Positions 43,206 through 52,676 of a stretch of 64,000 nucleotides of DNA are shown here, one piece after another (position 1 is the first letter of the stretch; each line of letters begins with the position of its first letter). The position numbers and the translations under genes are program-made. The notes beneath the pieces were generated by a model. The model was not told the DNA's origin. It did no database searches and saw only the letters and a program-made list of their open reading frames with translations. The DNA comes from an uncultured bacterium. GTDB lineage: Bacteria; Acidobacteriota; Aminicenantia; Aminicenantales; Saccharicenantaceae. The stretch covers positions 1-64,000 of the forward strand of contig CALEUG010000007.1 in assembly GCA_937920515.1 (NCBI GenBank). Direction: 5' to 3'.

Positions 43206-45278
43206 TCAGCGGTTCTCCCCCTCCACCACCACCTGCGAATAGTCGGCCAGCTGGCCGCTGAGCTCCAGCAGCTGGGAGAGCAGGGCCAGCCGGTTGTTCC
43301 TGACCTTCCTGTCCTCGGCCATCACCAGCACCTTCTCAAAGAAATTGTTCAGCGGCGGTTGCAGACGGAATACCATTTTCTGGGCCGAGGCAAAGTCATT
43401 TCGGGCCAGCATTTCTTCCACATTTTTCTTGATTATTTTAAGGGCTGAATACAGTTCCCTTTCTTCCTTTTCCTTGAGCAGGGCCGAGTTCAACCTGGTC
43501 CGCGACGGCTCCTTGACAATGTTCTTGACCCGCTTGACCATCAGGATGAACTGCTCAAAATTCTGGCTTTCCTTGAGCTCGTTAAGGGCCTTCAACCTGG
43601 CCTCGGTCCGGACCGGGAATTCTATCCCCGGTCCGAGGGCGGCGTTTACCAGGTCATAGCGGTAACCCTGTTTCTCAAAAATAAAACGCAGCCGGCTCTC
43701 GATGAATTCCAGGAGGCTGGCCTTCAGCCGGTCGGAAGGGACGGCCAGCCGGTCGCCCAGGAGGGCAATGGCCTTATCCAGCAGCCGATAAAGCGACAGC
43801 TGGAATTTCTTTTCCAGAATGATCTTGCAGATGGCCAGGGCCTGCCGGCGCAACCCGAAGGGGTCGCTCGAGCCGCTGATGCTGACCCCGACTCCGAACA
43901 CCCCGACCACCGTGTCCAGTTTGTCGGCCAGGGACAGGATGGCCCCGGCAGCCGTGGCCGGCACCGGGTCTTCCAGCCCTTCGGGCAAATAATGTTCGTA
44001 AATGGCCCGGGAGACAGTTTCCGACCAGCCCTGCTGGCGGGCATAAAGTCCGCCCATTTTTCCCTGGAGTTCGGGGAATTCCCGGACCATTTCGGTCAGA
44101 AGGTCGGCCTTGCACAACCGGGCCGCTTCCACCAGGTCCTTCTTTTCTTTCTTCATTTCCAGGCGGTCGGCCAGGTAAGTCACCAGTTTCTGCAACCGGT
44201 TCACCTTGTCGCCGTAGCTGCCAAGCTTTTCCTGGAAGACCACGTTCTGGAGCTGACCCACCCGCTCGGCCAGGCTCATCTTCAGGTCGTTTTTCCAGAA
44301 AAACCTGGCATCCTCCAGCCGGGCTTTGAGTACCCTTTCGTTTCCGGAAGCGATATGATTCCTGGGGTCGGCCGGGGCATCGGCAATTCCAAGGAAAAGA
44401 GGGAGCTGCTTGCCTCCGCTGATCACCGAGAACAGCTTCTGCCCTTCTCTCATGGCCGTGGATAAAACCTCAAGAGGCAGCTCCAGATAACTTTCCGGGA
44501 AGCTGCCCATGATTACCAGGGGACATTCCACGTTCCACAGCAACCTTTCCAGCAGGGCCTCGTCCGGGTAAACCCCGGCCTTCATCCCGGCCAGCTTCTG
44601 CTCGAACTGCCTCTTGATGGATTGCTTCCTTTCTTCCGGTTCGACCACCACAAAGTTCTCAAGAAGCAGTCTTTTGTAATCTTCAAAACTGCCAACTTCG
44701 AATTCAACCGGGGAATGAATGAAATGACCCCGGGTGCGGTTGCCGGCTTTCAGGCCGGCCAGCTCCAGCGGAACCACCCGGCCGTTGAACAGACACAGCA
44801 GGTTCTTGATGGGCCGGGAAAAACGGTAACTTTTTTCACCCCAGCGCATGTTTTTGGGAAAGCTCAGGGAGCTGATTATTGCCGGAAAAATCCCGGCGAT
44901 GACTTCTTCTGCCGGGCGGCCCTTTTTCAGCCGCTTGAAACCGAGATACTCTCCCCGGGCCGTCCTGATGACTTCGAGCCTGTCCGCAGGCACCCCCTGT
45001 GAACGGGCAAAACCGAGGGCGGCCTGGCTGAAACTCCCGTCAGGTTGAACGGCCACCTGCCGGGGCGGTCCGGTCACCACTTCTTCTTCATCGGGCTGAC
45101 CGGCGTCCAGGTCGGCCAGCACTACCAGGCGACGGCAGGTGCCGAGAGTCCGGAGACCGTGGAGACCGATCCGCGCCTCCTGCAATTCCTGCCGGAACCG
45201 TTCCTGCAGCTGGGCCAGAGCGCTGCGAACGTGGCTGGAAGGAAGCTCTTCAGTCATAATTTCCAGCAGGAATTCCAT
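43206..45278 (-). CDS. glyS: Glycyl-tRNA synthetase beta subunit
   Basis: Partner of GlyQ in the heterotetrameric enzyme that charges tRNA-Gly. The 690 residues start with the family opening FLLEIMTEELPSSHV, contain the HD-like and anticodon-binding parts, and include SGSSDPFGLRRQALAICKII near the C-terminal third. It starts at the base where glyQ ends (one-base overlap), giving equal expression. Confidence 0.97.
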   Translation of the reverse strand: MEFLLEIMTEELPSSHVRSALAQLQERFRQELQEARIGLHGLRTLGTCRRLVVLADLDAGQPDEEEVVTGPPRQVAVQPDGSFSQAALGFARSQGVPADRLEVIRTARGEYLGFKRLKKGRPAEEVIAGIFPAIISSLSFPKNMRWGEKSYRFSRPIKNLLCLFNGRVVPLELAGLKAGNRTRGHFIHSPVEFEVGSFEDYKRLLLENFVVVEPEERKQSIKRQFEQKLAGMKAGVYPDEALLERLLWNVECPLVIMGSFPESYLELPLEVLSTAMREGQKLFSVISGGKQLPLFLGIADAPADPRNHIASGNERVLKARLEDARFFWKNDLKMSLAERVGQLQNVVFQEKLGSYGDKVNRLQKLVTYLADRLEMKKEKKDLVEAARLCKADLLTEMVREFPELQGKMGGLYARQQGWSETVSRAIYEHYLPEGLEDPVPATAAGAILSLADKLDTVVGVFGVGVSISGSSDPFGLRRQALAICKIILEKKFQLSLYRLLDKAIALLGDRLAVPSDRLKASLLEFIESRLRFIFEKQGYRYDLVNAALGPGIEFPVRTEARLKALNELKESQNFEQFILMVKRVKNIVKEPSRTRLNSALLKEKEERELYSALKIIKKNVEEMLARNDFASAQKMVFRLQPPLNNFFEKVLVMAEDRKVRNNRLALLSQLLELSGQLADYSQVVVEGENR

Positions 45279-46126
45279 CAGCCTTCTCCTTCCCTTTCCA
45301 CGAATTTCCTGGCGATCTGGTTGACCAGGGCCCGCACCTGCCCGATCAGCTTCACCCGCTCGGTCACGCTGATAGCCCCGCGCGAGTCCAGCAGGTTAAA
45401 GAAATGGGAGCATTTCAGGCACTGGTCGTAGGCCGGCAGCAGCAAGCCCAGCCCGATAAGGCGCTGGGCTTCTTTCTCGGCAGCGTTAAAGGCCCGGTGC
45501 AGCATGTGGGTATCGGCCTGTTCAAAATTGTAAATGGAGAATTCCTTCTCTTCCTGATAGCGCAGGTCGCGGTAGCTGACCCCGGAGGACCACTGCAGGT
45601 CGTAGATGTTGTCTTTCTGTTCCAGGAACATCTCCAGCCTTTCCAGGCCGTAGGTGATTTCCACCGAGACCGGAAATAGCTCCAGCCCGCCGGCCTGCTG
45701 AAAATAGGTGAACTGGGTGATTTCCAGCCCGTCCAGCATCACCTGCCAGCCGACACCCCAGGCCCCGATGGTCGGAGACTCCCAGTCATCCTCGTCAAAC
45801 CTGAGGTCGTGTTCTTTAAGGTTGATGCCGAGTGAGGTCAGGCTGTCCAGGTAAATCCTCTGGATGTTATCCGGCGAAGGCTTGATAATCACCTGGAACT
45901 GGAAATGTTTCTGCACCCGGTGGGGATTTTCACCGTAACGGCCGTCTGTCGGACGCCGGGATGGCTGGACGTAGGCCACCTTCCAGGGACGCTTCCCCAG
46001 GACCCGGAAAAAGGTATCCGGGGTCATGGTCCCGGCCCCAACTTCCAGGTCGTAGGTGGGAGCCAGGTAGCAACCCTGGTTTGACCAGAAATCATAGAGT
46101 TTCAAAAAAAGGTCCTGCATACTCAT
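45278..46126 (-). CDS. glyQ: Glycyl-tRNA synthetase alpha subunit
   Basis: Catalytic subunit of the bacterial alpha2beta2 glycyl-tRNA synthetase, 282 residues. The opening [35 protein letters not shown] and [27 protein letters not shown] are diagnostic. The ATG at 46126 (MSMQDL) is chosen to match the usual family start; GTG at 46144 and TTG at 46147 are open and GTG has AGGA seven bases upstream. It follows gcvPB after about 70 bases on the same strand. Confidence 0.95.
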   Translation of the reverse strand: MSMQDLFLKLYDFWSNQGCYLAPTYDLEVGAGTMTPDTFFRVLGKRPWKVAYVQPSRRPTDGRYGENPHRVQKHFQFQVIIKPSPDNIQRIYLDSLTSLGINLKEHDLRFDEDDWESPTIGAWGVGWQVMLDGLEITQFTYFQQAGGLELFPVSVEITYGLERLEMFLEQKDNIYDLQWSSGVSYRDLRYQEEKEFSIYNFEQADTHMLHRAFNAAEKEAQRLIGLGLLLPAYDQCLKCSHFFNLLDSRGAISVTERVKLIGQVRALVNQIARKFVEREGEG

Positions 46127-46199
46127 CTTGCTTTCGTCCTTCACCAAACAATCCTGCCCCGGCTTATCTATGCTTCAGAGCCAGATTTTTTCAGCTGCC

Positions 46200-47654
46200 T
46201 TATTTTTTCTCCCACTTCAGGACCGGGTTACGAGCCGCCTGAACTTCGTCCAGGCGCCGGACGTAGGTGATGTGCGGAGCCGTCCGCAACAGCTCGGGAT
46301 TTTCTCTGGCCTCCCGGTCTATGGCCTTCATGGCTTCGATGAACAGGTCCAGATCGCGCCGGCTTTCGGTTTCGGTCGGTTCTATCATCAGGGCGCCGTG
46401 CACTATCAGCGGGAAAGACATGGTCGGCGGGTGCAACCCGTAATCCAGCAACCTCTTGGAAATATCCAGGTTGGACACTCCAAAATCCTTCTGGAACTTG
46501 TCCGAAAAAACGCATTCATGGAGCGTGGGCGAATCGTATTTCAGGTGGTAGATGCCCTCCAGGCTCTTGCGGATGTAATTGGAGTTGAGCACCGCTATCT
46601 CGGTCATCTCGCGGATACCGGCCGGGCCGAGAGCCAGGATGTAGGCCAGGGCCTTCAGCATCACCAGGAAATGCCCGTGAAAACTCTTTACCCGCCCTAT
46701 CGACTTCGGCCGGTTGTAATTAAGGTGGTACTGGCCATCTTTCTCTTCGATTACAGGCACAGGAAGATATGGCTCGAGCATCTTTCTGACCGCCACCGGG
46801 CCAGAACCCGGTCCGCCGCCGCCGTGGGGAGTGGAGAAAGTCTTATGCAGGTTAAGATGAAGCACATCCACCTTCATATCGCCCGGCCTGGTAACGCCGG
46901 CCAGGGCGTTGAGGTTGGCTCCGTCCATGTAAACAAACCCTCCCTTGGCGTGGACGATCTCGGCAATCTGGCAGATGTCGGACTCAAAAACGCCAAGAGT
47001 GTTGGGGTTGGTGACCATCAGGGCCGCCACCTCTTCGGTCATCTCCCGGGCCAGATCCTCCAGAGAAATCGTGCCTTTCTCGCTGGACTTTATTTCTTTG
47101 ACCACATAGCCGCAGATATGGGCTGAAGAGGGGTTGGTACCATGAGCCGAATCCGGGATTAGCACATATTTCCTGGGGTTCCCCCGGGCCTGGTGGTAAG
47201 CCCGGATGAGCATCATCCCGGTCAGCTCGCCGTGGGCCCCGGCCGCCGGTTGCAGGGTGATGGCGTCCATCCCGGTTATTTCGCAGAGCAATTTTTCCAG
47301 GGTTTTCATCAGCTCCAGGTTGCCCTGGGCCAGCTTTTCGGGAGCCAGCGGATGGACCCCGGCCAGACTGCTCATCCCGGCAATCTTCTCGTTGAGCTTG
47401 GGATTGTACTTCATGGTGCAGGAGCCGAGCGGGTAAAATCCGAAGTCGACACAGTAGTTCATCTGGGACAGTCTGGTGAAATGCCGGGTGACTTCTGTTT
47501 CCGACACTTCCGGGAAGCCCTCGATGTCTTCGCGGACAGTCAGACCTTCCAGAACATCCAGTTTTTCCGGAACATCCAGGGCCGGCAGCCGGACTCCGGT
47601 TTTTCCGGGTGAACTTATTTCGAAAATCAGCGGTTCGCGGATGATGTTGATCAT
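46200..47654 (-). CDS. gcvPB: Glycine dehydrogenase (decarboxylating) subunit 2
   Basis: Half of the split P protein of the glycine cleavage system; it decarboxylates glycine with pyridoxal phosphate. The 484 residues carry the PLP lysine in LNLHKTFSTPHGGGGPGSG. The N-terminus and ADGLR-free C-terminus match subunit 2. It overlaps gcvPA by four bases, so both subunits are made together. Confidence 0.96.
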   Translation of the reverse strand: MINIIREPLIFEISSPGKTGVRLPALDVPEKLDVLEGLTVREDIEGFPEVSETEVTRHFTRLSQMNYCVDFGFYPLGSCTMKYNPKLNEKIAGMSSLAGVHPLAPEKLAQGNLELMKTLEKLLCEITGMDAITLQPAAGAHGELTGMMLIRAYHQARGNPRKYVLIPDSAHGTNPSSAHICGYVVKEIKSSEKGTISLEDLAREMTEEVAALMVTNPNTLGVFESDICQIAEIVHAKGGFVYMDGANLNALAGVTRPGDMKVDVLHLNLHKTFSTPHGGGGPGSGPVAVRKMLEPYLPVPVIEEKDGQYHLNYNRPKSIGRVKSFHGHFLVMLKALAYILALGPAGIREMTEIAVLNSNYIRKSLEGIYHLKYDSPTLHECVFSDKFQKDFGVSNLDISKRLLDYGLHPPTMSFPLIVHGALMIEPTETESRRDLDLFIEAMKAIDREARENPELLRTAPHITYVRRLDEVQAARNPVLKWEKK

Positions 47655-48997
47655 TTCAGCACCTCCCTGAGAACTTCAGCATAGCCGTCAATCCTGTCCC
47701 GGCTGTGCTTTTCCGTGATGGTGACCAGGGCACATTTTTCCAAGCCCTGGTAATCATTACCCAGGGCCAGTCCGCCCAGGATTCCGTTCTCTTCCAGCTT
47801 CTGTTTTATCCGGTTCCAGTCTGCAGGAAATTCCAGCACAAACTCGTTGAAAACCGGTCCGCCGAATTTTCGCCTGACACCCGGAATGGAGGTCAGCTTT
47901 TCCAGGGCGTAAGCGGCTTTCTGCAGGTTGAGCCAGGCCAGCTTCTTCAGTCCCTGCCGGCCGAGGGTCTCCAGGTAGATAGTGGCCCTCAGAGCGCAGT
48001 GGGCCTGGTTGGTGCAGATGTTGGAAGTGGCCTTTTCCCGCCTGATGTGCTGCTCGCGCGTGGAAAGAGTCAGAACGAATCCCCGGCGACCTTCAGCGTC
48101 AACCGTCTGGCCGGCAATTCTTCCCGGAAGCTGCCGGACAAAATCTTTTTTGCAGGCCATGAACCCGAGGTAGGGGCCCCCGTAGCCAAGCGGCAAACCA
48201 AAGGACTGGGCCTCGCCTGTGACGATATCTGCCCCCAGCTTGCCCGGAGCTTCCAGCAGCCCGAGGGACAGCGGCTCGGAAATAACCACGGCCAGCAGGG
48301 CCTCATGGCTGTGAGCCAGGTCGCTCAGGGTTTTCAGGTCTTCCACCACACCAAAATAATTAGGCGACTGGCAGAGCAGCACCGAGGTGTGGGAATTAAG
48401 GGCCGATTCCAGGCCTTTCTGGTCAACCCGGCCCAGCCCGTCGTAGGGTATCTCCACCACTTCCAGTCCCAGATTGCGGGTATAGGTATAAATTACCTGT
48501 CGGTACTCGGGATGGATGCTGGAAGCCACCAGAAGCCTTTTCTTATTCTTCACCCGGTTGGCCATCAGCACCGCTTCGGCCGCCCCGGTGGCTCCGTCGT
48601 AGAGTGAAGCATTGGCAATGTCCAGGCCGGTCAGCTGGCAGATGAGAGTCTGGAACTCGAAGATGACCTGAAGGGTGCCCTGGCTGACTTCCGGCTGATA
48701 CGGGGTGTAAGGCGAAACGAATTCGCCCCGGGAGCTCAGGTAATCGACCACGGCCGGAATGTAATGGTCGTAGGCTCCCCCGCCCAGGAAGGAAAGATAG
48801 CGGTCAAAAGTGTTTTTCCTTCCTCTCTCTTCAAAATATTCGATGACCTCCGGTTCGGACAGTGGACCCGGCAGGTTGAGCAGGCCCTTCAGTCTGATGT
48901 TTTCCGGAATGCAGCGGAACAGGTCTTCCACCGATTCCACCCCGATCCGGGCCAGCATCTCTTTTTTGTCCTGGTCGCTGATAGGAATGTAGCTCAT
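47651..48997 (-). CDS. gcvPA: Glycine dehydrogenase (decarboxylating) subunit 1
   Basis: The N-terminal half of the split P protein, 448 residues. It opens with YIPISDQDKKEMLARIGV, has the glycine-rich SLYDGATGAAEAVLMA and YGGPYLGFMACKKDFVRQLPGRI, and lacks the PLP lysine, as expected. GGGAG precedes the ATG. It is the second-last of the glycine cleavage genes before glyQS. Confidence 0.96.
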   Translation of the reverse strand: MSYIPISDQDKKEMLARIGVESVEDLFRCIPENIRLKGLLNLPGPLSEPEVIEYFEERGRKNTFDRYLSFLGGGAYDHYIPAVVDYLSSRGEFVSPYTPYQPEVSQGTLQVIFEFQTLICQLTGLDIANASLYDGATGAAEAVLMANRVKNKKRLLVASSIHPEYRQVIYTYTRNLGLEVVEIPYDGLGRVDQKGLESALNSHTSVLLCQSPNYFGVVEDLKTLSDLAHSHEALLAVVISEPLSLGLLEAPGKLGADIVTGEAQSFGLPLGYGGPYLGFMACKKDFVRQLPGRIAGQTVDAEGRRGFVLTLSTREQHIRREKATSNICTNQAHCALRATIYLETLGRQGLKKLAWLNLQKAAYALEKLTSIPGVRRKFGGPVFNEFVLEFPADWNRIKQKLEENGILGGLALGNDYQGLEKCALVTITEKHSRDRIDGYAEVLREVLK

Positions 48998-49049
48998 TCT
49001 TTTTTACTCCCTGTCTTCCCCAGGGGCTACCGGCCCCGGGAAGCTCGAA

Positions 49050-49436
49050 TTAATGTTCCAGGCCTTCCAGATATTTTTCGTAATCGGCCGCCTTCATCAG
49101 GTTATTCAGTTCAGACTTATCTTTTATTTTCAGCCTGACAATCCATCCCTGGCCGTAAGGGTCCTTGTTGATCAGGTCGGGAGTCTGGGCCAGCTCGGGG
49201 TTGACAGCCACCACTTCGCCAGAAACAGGCGAGTAAACGTCTGAAACCGACTTAACCGACTCCACGCTGCCAATCGCCTGGTGAGCTTCGAGAACCCTGC
49301 CCGGCTGGGGCAGGTCAACGTAGATTATGTCACCGAGCTGCTTCTGGGCAAAATCGGTGAGGCCGACCACTGCCTCTTCGCCTTCCAGCCTGAGCCACTC
49401 GTGGTCTTTGGTGTAATAAAGATTGTCAGGGTACAT
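49050..49436 (-). CDS. gcvH: Glycine cleavage system H protein
   Basis: Lipoyl carrier of the glycine cleavage system, 128 residues. The lipoylated lysine is in SVESVKSVSDVYSPVSGEV. The ATG at 49436 (MYPDNLYYTKDHEWL) is preferred: AGGAGG lies five bases upstream and the length is typical. A frame extension to 49466 is not needed. Confidence 0.97.
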   Translation of the reverse strand: MYPDNLYYTKDHEWLRLEGEEAVVGLTDFAQKQLGDIIYVDLPQPGRVLEAHQAIGSVESVKSVSDVYSPVSGEVVAVNPELAQTPDLINKDPYGQGWIVRLKIKDKSELNNLMKAADYEKYLEGLEH

Positions 49437-49475
49437 GAGTTCCTCCTTTTTCCTGAAAATTATCAAAATATCTGA

Positions 49476-50570
49476 CTATTTCCTTTCCCTTTTGTAAAAC
49501 GGAGTCGGGACGACCCGGGCCTTGAGCTTCCGGTCTCTCGCGCCGATTTCGAACTCGGTGCCGATTTCCGTGTATTCTATCGGCAGGTAAACCAGTCCGA
49601 TGGCTTTCCTGACATAAGGGGCAAAAGTCCCGGAACAAACCTCCGACACCTGCCGGCCACCGGCAAAGACCGGGTAATGGGGTCGGGCAATACCCTTATC
49701 CACCACCTCAAAACCCACCAGCTTTCTCTTGAGACCTTCCTGAAGTTGTTTTTCCAGAACGGCCTTGCCCAGGAAATCGCCTTTCTGGAATTTAATGATC
49801 CATTTCAGGTCGGCTTCCAGCACCGTGGTCCTGTCGCTGATGTCATTCCCGTAAAGCATCAGCCTGGCTTCCAGGCGCAGGGTGTCGCGGGCTCCCAGGC
49901 CGACCGGCATCAGGCCCCTGGGCTCGCCTTCGGCTATGATAGCCTTCCAGATAACTTCCGGGGTCTCGGTCAGTGTGTAGATTTCAAAACCGTCTTCGCC
50001 GGTATAGCCGGTCCTGGAAACCAGGCAATCAATTCCGGCCACTTTTCCAAAACTGAAGGTGAAAGATTTCATCTGGCTGAGGTCCAGGTCGGTGAGCGGC
50101 TGGAGAATTTCCTGGGCCAGCGGACCCTGGAGGGCCAGCTGGGAATGTTCATCGCTCCGGTTGGCCACGAAGACCTTAAAAGGAGCCGCCTTTTCTTTTA
50201 CCCAGGCAAAGTCTTTGTCGGTGTTGGCGGCGTTGACCACCAGCAAGTATTTATCCGGCACAGACAGGCAGTAGACCAGCATGTCGTCGACAAAAGTTCC
50301 CTCGGGAGTGGTCAGGGCCGTGTACTGAACCTGTCCCGGGGCAAGTTTTGCGGCATCGTTGGGAGTCAGGTACTGCACGCAGGCCAGGGCCTCCGGTCCT
50401 TCGACGATGATTTCTCCCATGTGGCTGACGTCAAACAGACCGGCCCTGGTCCTGACGGCCAGGTGTTCATCTATTATTCCCCTGTATTCCACCGGCATTT
50501 CGAAACCGGCAAATTCCACCATTCTGGCGCCGGCTTCTTTATGAACAGCATTTAATCTTGTCTTTTTCAT
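49476..50570 (-). CDS. gcvT: Glycine cleavage system T protein (aminomethyltransferase)
   Basis: Transfers the methylene group of lipoyl-bound aminomethyl to tetrahydrofolate. The 364 residues show MVEFAGFEMPVEYRGIIDEHLAVR, LFDVSHMGEI and RTGYTGEDGFEIY, all diagnostic. It is the first gene of the operon. AAGGA precedes the ATG and a promoter candidate lies at 50614-50641. No glycine riboswitch is visible in the short leader. Confidence 0.97.
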   Translation of the reverse strand: MKKTRLNAVHKEAGARMVEFAGFEMPVEYRGIIDEHLAVRTRAGLFDVSHMGEIIVEGPEALACVQYLTPNDAAKLAPGQVQYTALTTPEGTFVDDMLVYCLSVPDKYLLVVNAANTDKDFAWVKEKAAPFKVFVANRSDEHSQLALQGPLAQEILQPLTDLDLSQMKSFTFSFGKVAGIDCLVSRTGYTGEDGFEIYTLTETPEVIWKAIIAEGEPRGLMPVGLGARDTLRLEARLMLYGNDISDRTTVLEADLKWIIKFQKGDFLGKAVLEKQLQEGLKRKLVGFEVVDKGIARPHYPVFAGGRQVSEVCSGTFAPYVRKAIGLVYLPIEYTEIGTEFEIGARDRKLKARVVPTPFYKRERK

Positions 50571-50613
50571 ATTTATTCCTTTCGATAATAAAATAAAACA
50601 ACTAAGCTAAATT

Positions 50614-50641
50614 AGTATCACAAATCACCAACATCTTTCAA
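50614..50641 (-). promoter_or_regulatory. Candidate promoter of the glycine cleavage operon
   Basis: On the minus strand TTGAAA is followed after 16 bases by GATACT, with TGT directly before it. The leader would be about 40 bases. Confidence 0.4.
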
Positions 50642-50654
50642 GTATCGGGGCAGC

Positions 50655-50682
50655 TTGTTAGCCCGCTCAATTTTGTTATAAT
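50655..50682 (+). promoter_or_regulatory. Promoter of argS, placed for a leaderless mRNA
   Basis: TTGTTA, 16 bases, then a perfect TATAAT with TGT directly in front (extended -10). Transcription should start near 50689, three or four bases before the ATG at 50693. There is no Shine-Dalgarno sequence. Confidence 0.55.
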
Positions 50683-50692
50683 TAGAAGCACG

Positions 50693-52630
50693 ATGTTCAG
50701 AACAAAGAAGGAACTGAAAGAAAAGATTCTGGCCCGATTGAGCCAGGAATTTCCGGTAACCTCCGCCGAGCTGGAGCTCACCCCTACCCCCGACCAGAAG
50801 CTGGGCGACCTGGCCCTGTCGATCGCTTTCCCCCTGGCCAGGAAGCTAAAAACCAGCCCCAGAACCATAGCCCTCCGGGCCGCAGAGTTGCTGTCCGGAA
50901 TCGAGGGCTTGGACCGGGTGGAGACGGCCGGAGCCGGTTACATTAACCTCCATCTTGACCGCGAGAAATTTTTCCGGGAAAAACTGGCCGGGCCGAGGCA
51001 GTCCGGGCTGGAACCGGAAGAGAAAAAAATAATTGTAGAGCATACAAATATCAACCCCAATAAAGCGGCCCATGTCGGGCACCTGCGCAACGCCTGCCTG
51101 GGCGATACCCTGGTGCGCTGCCTCCGCTACCGCGGAGAAACGGTTGAAGTCCAGAACTACATCGACGATACCGGCGTCCAGGTGGTGGACGTGGTTTTTG
51201 GTTTGATGGAACTGGAGAAAAAGTCCCTGACCGACCTGGAAAAAATCGAAGGCAGGTTTGACTATTACTGCTGGGACCTTTACGCCAGGGTTTCCCGCTA
51301 CCTAACTGAAAACCAGGAAGCCCGGGTCAGGAAAACGGTCATCCTGAAAAAAATCGAGCACGGGGAATCGCCCGAAGCCGATTATGCCCACCTGGTCTCC
51401 CGCCGCATTCTCCGGGCCCACCTGGCCACCATGAAAAGGCTCGACATCGGCTATGACGTCCTGCCCTGCGAGAGCAGCATCCTGCGACTCAAGTTCTGGG
51501 AAAAAGCCTTTGCCCGTCTCAGGGAAAGCGGAGCCATCCAGCTGGCGCAGGAAGGCGAAAACGCCGGCTGCTGGGTGATGAAGCTTGAGGATGAACCAGA
51601 GCGGGAGAAAATAATCGTCCGTTCCGATGGAACGGTGACCTATGTGGGCAAGGACATCGCCTACCAGATGTGGAAGTTCGGACTCCTGGGCCAGGATTTT
51701 TATTACGAACCCTTCCTGGAAGAAAACGGCCGGCCGGTCTGGATTTCCTCGGCCACGCCAACAGCCTATGATGTCCATTTCGGAGCCGGGAGCAAGGTTT
51801 ACAACGTCATCGACGTCCGCCAGTCTTACCTGCAGAAGGTAGTGGTCCAGGGACTTAAAGCCCTGGGTTACCTGGAACAGGCAGAAAAATCAATCCATTT
51901 TTCTTACGAGATGGTAGCCCTGTCGCCCGGAAGCCTGGCCGAGATTGAGATCGACCTCGCGGAAGAAGACCGGGATAAAGCCTTTCTGGAAGTATCCGGG
52001 CGCAAGGGCGTGGGCATCAAGGCCGACGACCTGCTGGACCGGCTGGAGGAAAAAGCCCTGGCCGAAGTCAACAAGAGAAATCCCGACCTGCCGCAGGACG
52101 CCCGCCGGGAAATTGCCCGGCAGATCGCCTCCTCGGCCGTGCGCTATTTCATGCTGAAGTACGCCCGGAACTCGCTCATAGTTTTTGACTTCGACGAGGC
52201 CCTGAATTTTGAGGGCGAAACCGGACCCTACCTGCAGTACACGGCTGTCCGCCTCCGCAGCATTTTCCGCAAGTTCCAGGAACGATTCGGTATTTCCGCC
52301 AGTGAGTTCCTGAGACAGGTAGCCCCGGAAACAATCAGCCTGTCCGGGTTGCCAGAGGAAGAAGCCCGGGACTTCTGGGACCTTTTGGTCTATGCCTGCG
52401 GACTGGATGAAGAGGTGCTGCGGGCCATTGCCACCCTGGAATTTTCTGGCCTGGCCAAGTTCACTTTCAACCTCTGCCAGAAGCTTAACAGCTATTACCA
52501 TCATTACCCGGTCCTGGCCGAAAAGGACCAGAACCGGCAAATCCTGAGACTGATGACCATACATTTTATCCACGAGATACTCTGTCAGGCCCTTGACCTG
52601 ATGGGGATCCAGGTTCCTGGTAAAATGTAA
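50693..52630 (+). CDS. argS: Arginyl-tRNA synthetase
   Basis: Class I enzyme that charges tRNA-Arg, 645 residues. The N-terminal Add1-like domain (about 1-110) is followed by EHTNINPNKAAHVGHLRNACLGDTLVR with the HIGH-type HVGH (127-130), the AQVVDV-like DTGVQVVDVVFG and the C-terminal helical DALR domain (from about 510). The KMSKS loop is degenerate, as common in ArgRS (SGRKGVGIKADDL). The mRNA appears leaderless (see 50655-50682). Confidence 0.96.
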   Translation: MFRTKKELKEKILARLSQEFPVTSAELELTPTPDQKLGDLALSIAFPLARKLKTSPRTIALRAAELLSGIEGLDRVETAGAGYINLHLDREKFFREKLAGPRQSGLEPEEKKIIVEHTNINPNKAAHVGHLRNACLGDTLVRCLRYRGETVEVQNYIDDTGVQVVDVVFGLMELEKKSLTDLEKIEGRFDYYCWDLYARVSRYLTENQEARVRKTVILKKIEHGESPEADYAHLVSRRILRAHLATMKRLDIGYDVLPCESSILRLKFWEKAFARLRESGAIQLAQEGENAGCWVMKLEDEPEREKIIVRSDGTVTYVGKDIAYQMWKFGLLGQDFYYEPFLEENGRPVWISSATPTAYDVHFGAGSKVYNVIDVRQSYLQKVVVQGLKALGYLEQAEKSIHFSYEMVALSPGSLAEIEIDLAEEDRDKAFLEVSGRKGVGIKADDLLDRLEEKALAEVNKRNPDLPQDARREIARQIASSAVRYFMLKYARNSLIVFDFDEALNFEGETGPYLQYTAVRLRSIFRKFQERFGISASEFLRQVAPETISLSGLPEEEARDFWDLLVYACGLDEEVLRAIATLEFSGLAKFTFNLCQKLNSYYHHYPVLAEKDQNRQILRLMTIHFIHEILCQALDLMGIQVPGKM

Positions 52631-52676
52631 CCATTTGTTTTTCTCAAGCTTTCAAATTCAGAAAGGAGGTTGGCCG

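Noticed and set aside
46128-48607. Long plus-strand frames opposite gcvPA and gcvPB
   Set aside because: Both glycine dehydrogenase subunits are complete on the minus strand; the plus frames have no recognisable domain.
50571-50692. Glycine riboswitch before gcvT
   Set aside because: The gap is only 122 bases and shared with the argS promoter; none of the conserved glycine aptamer blocks is seen.
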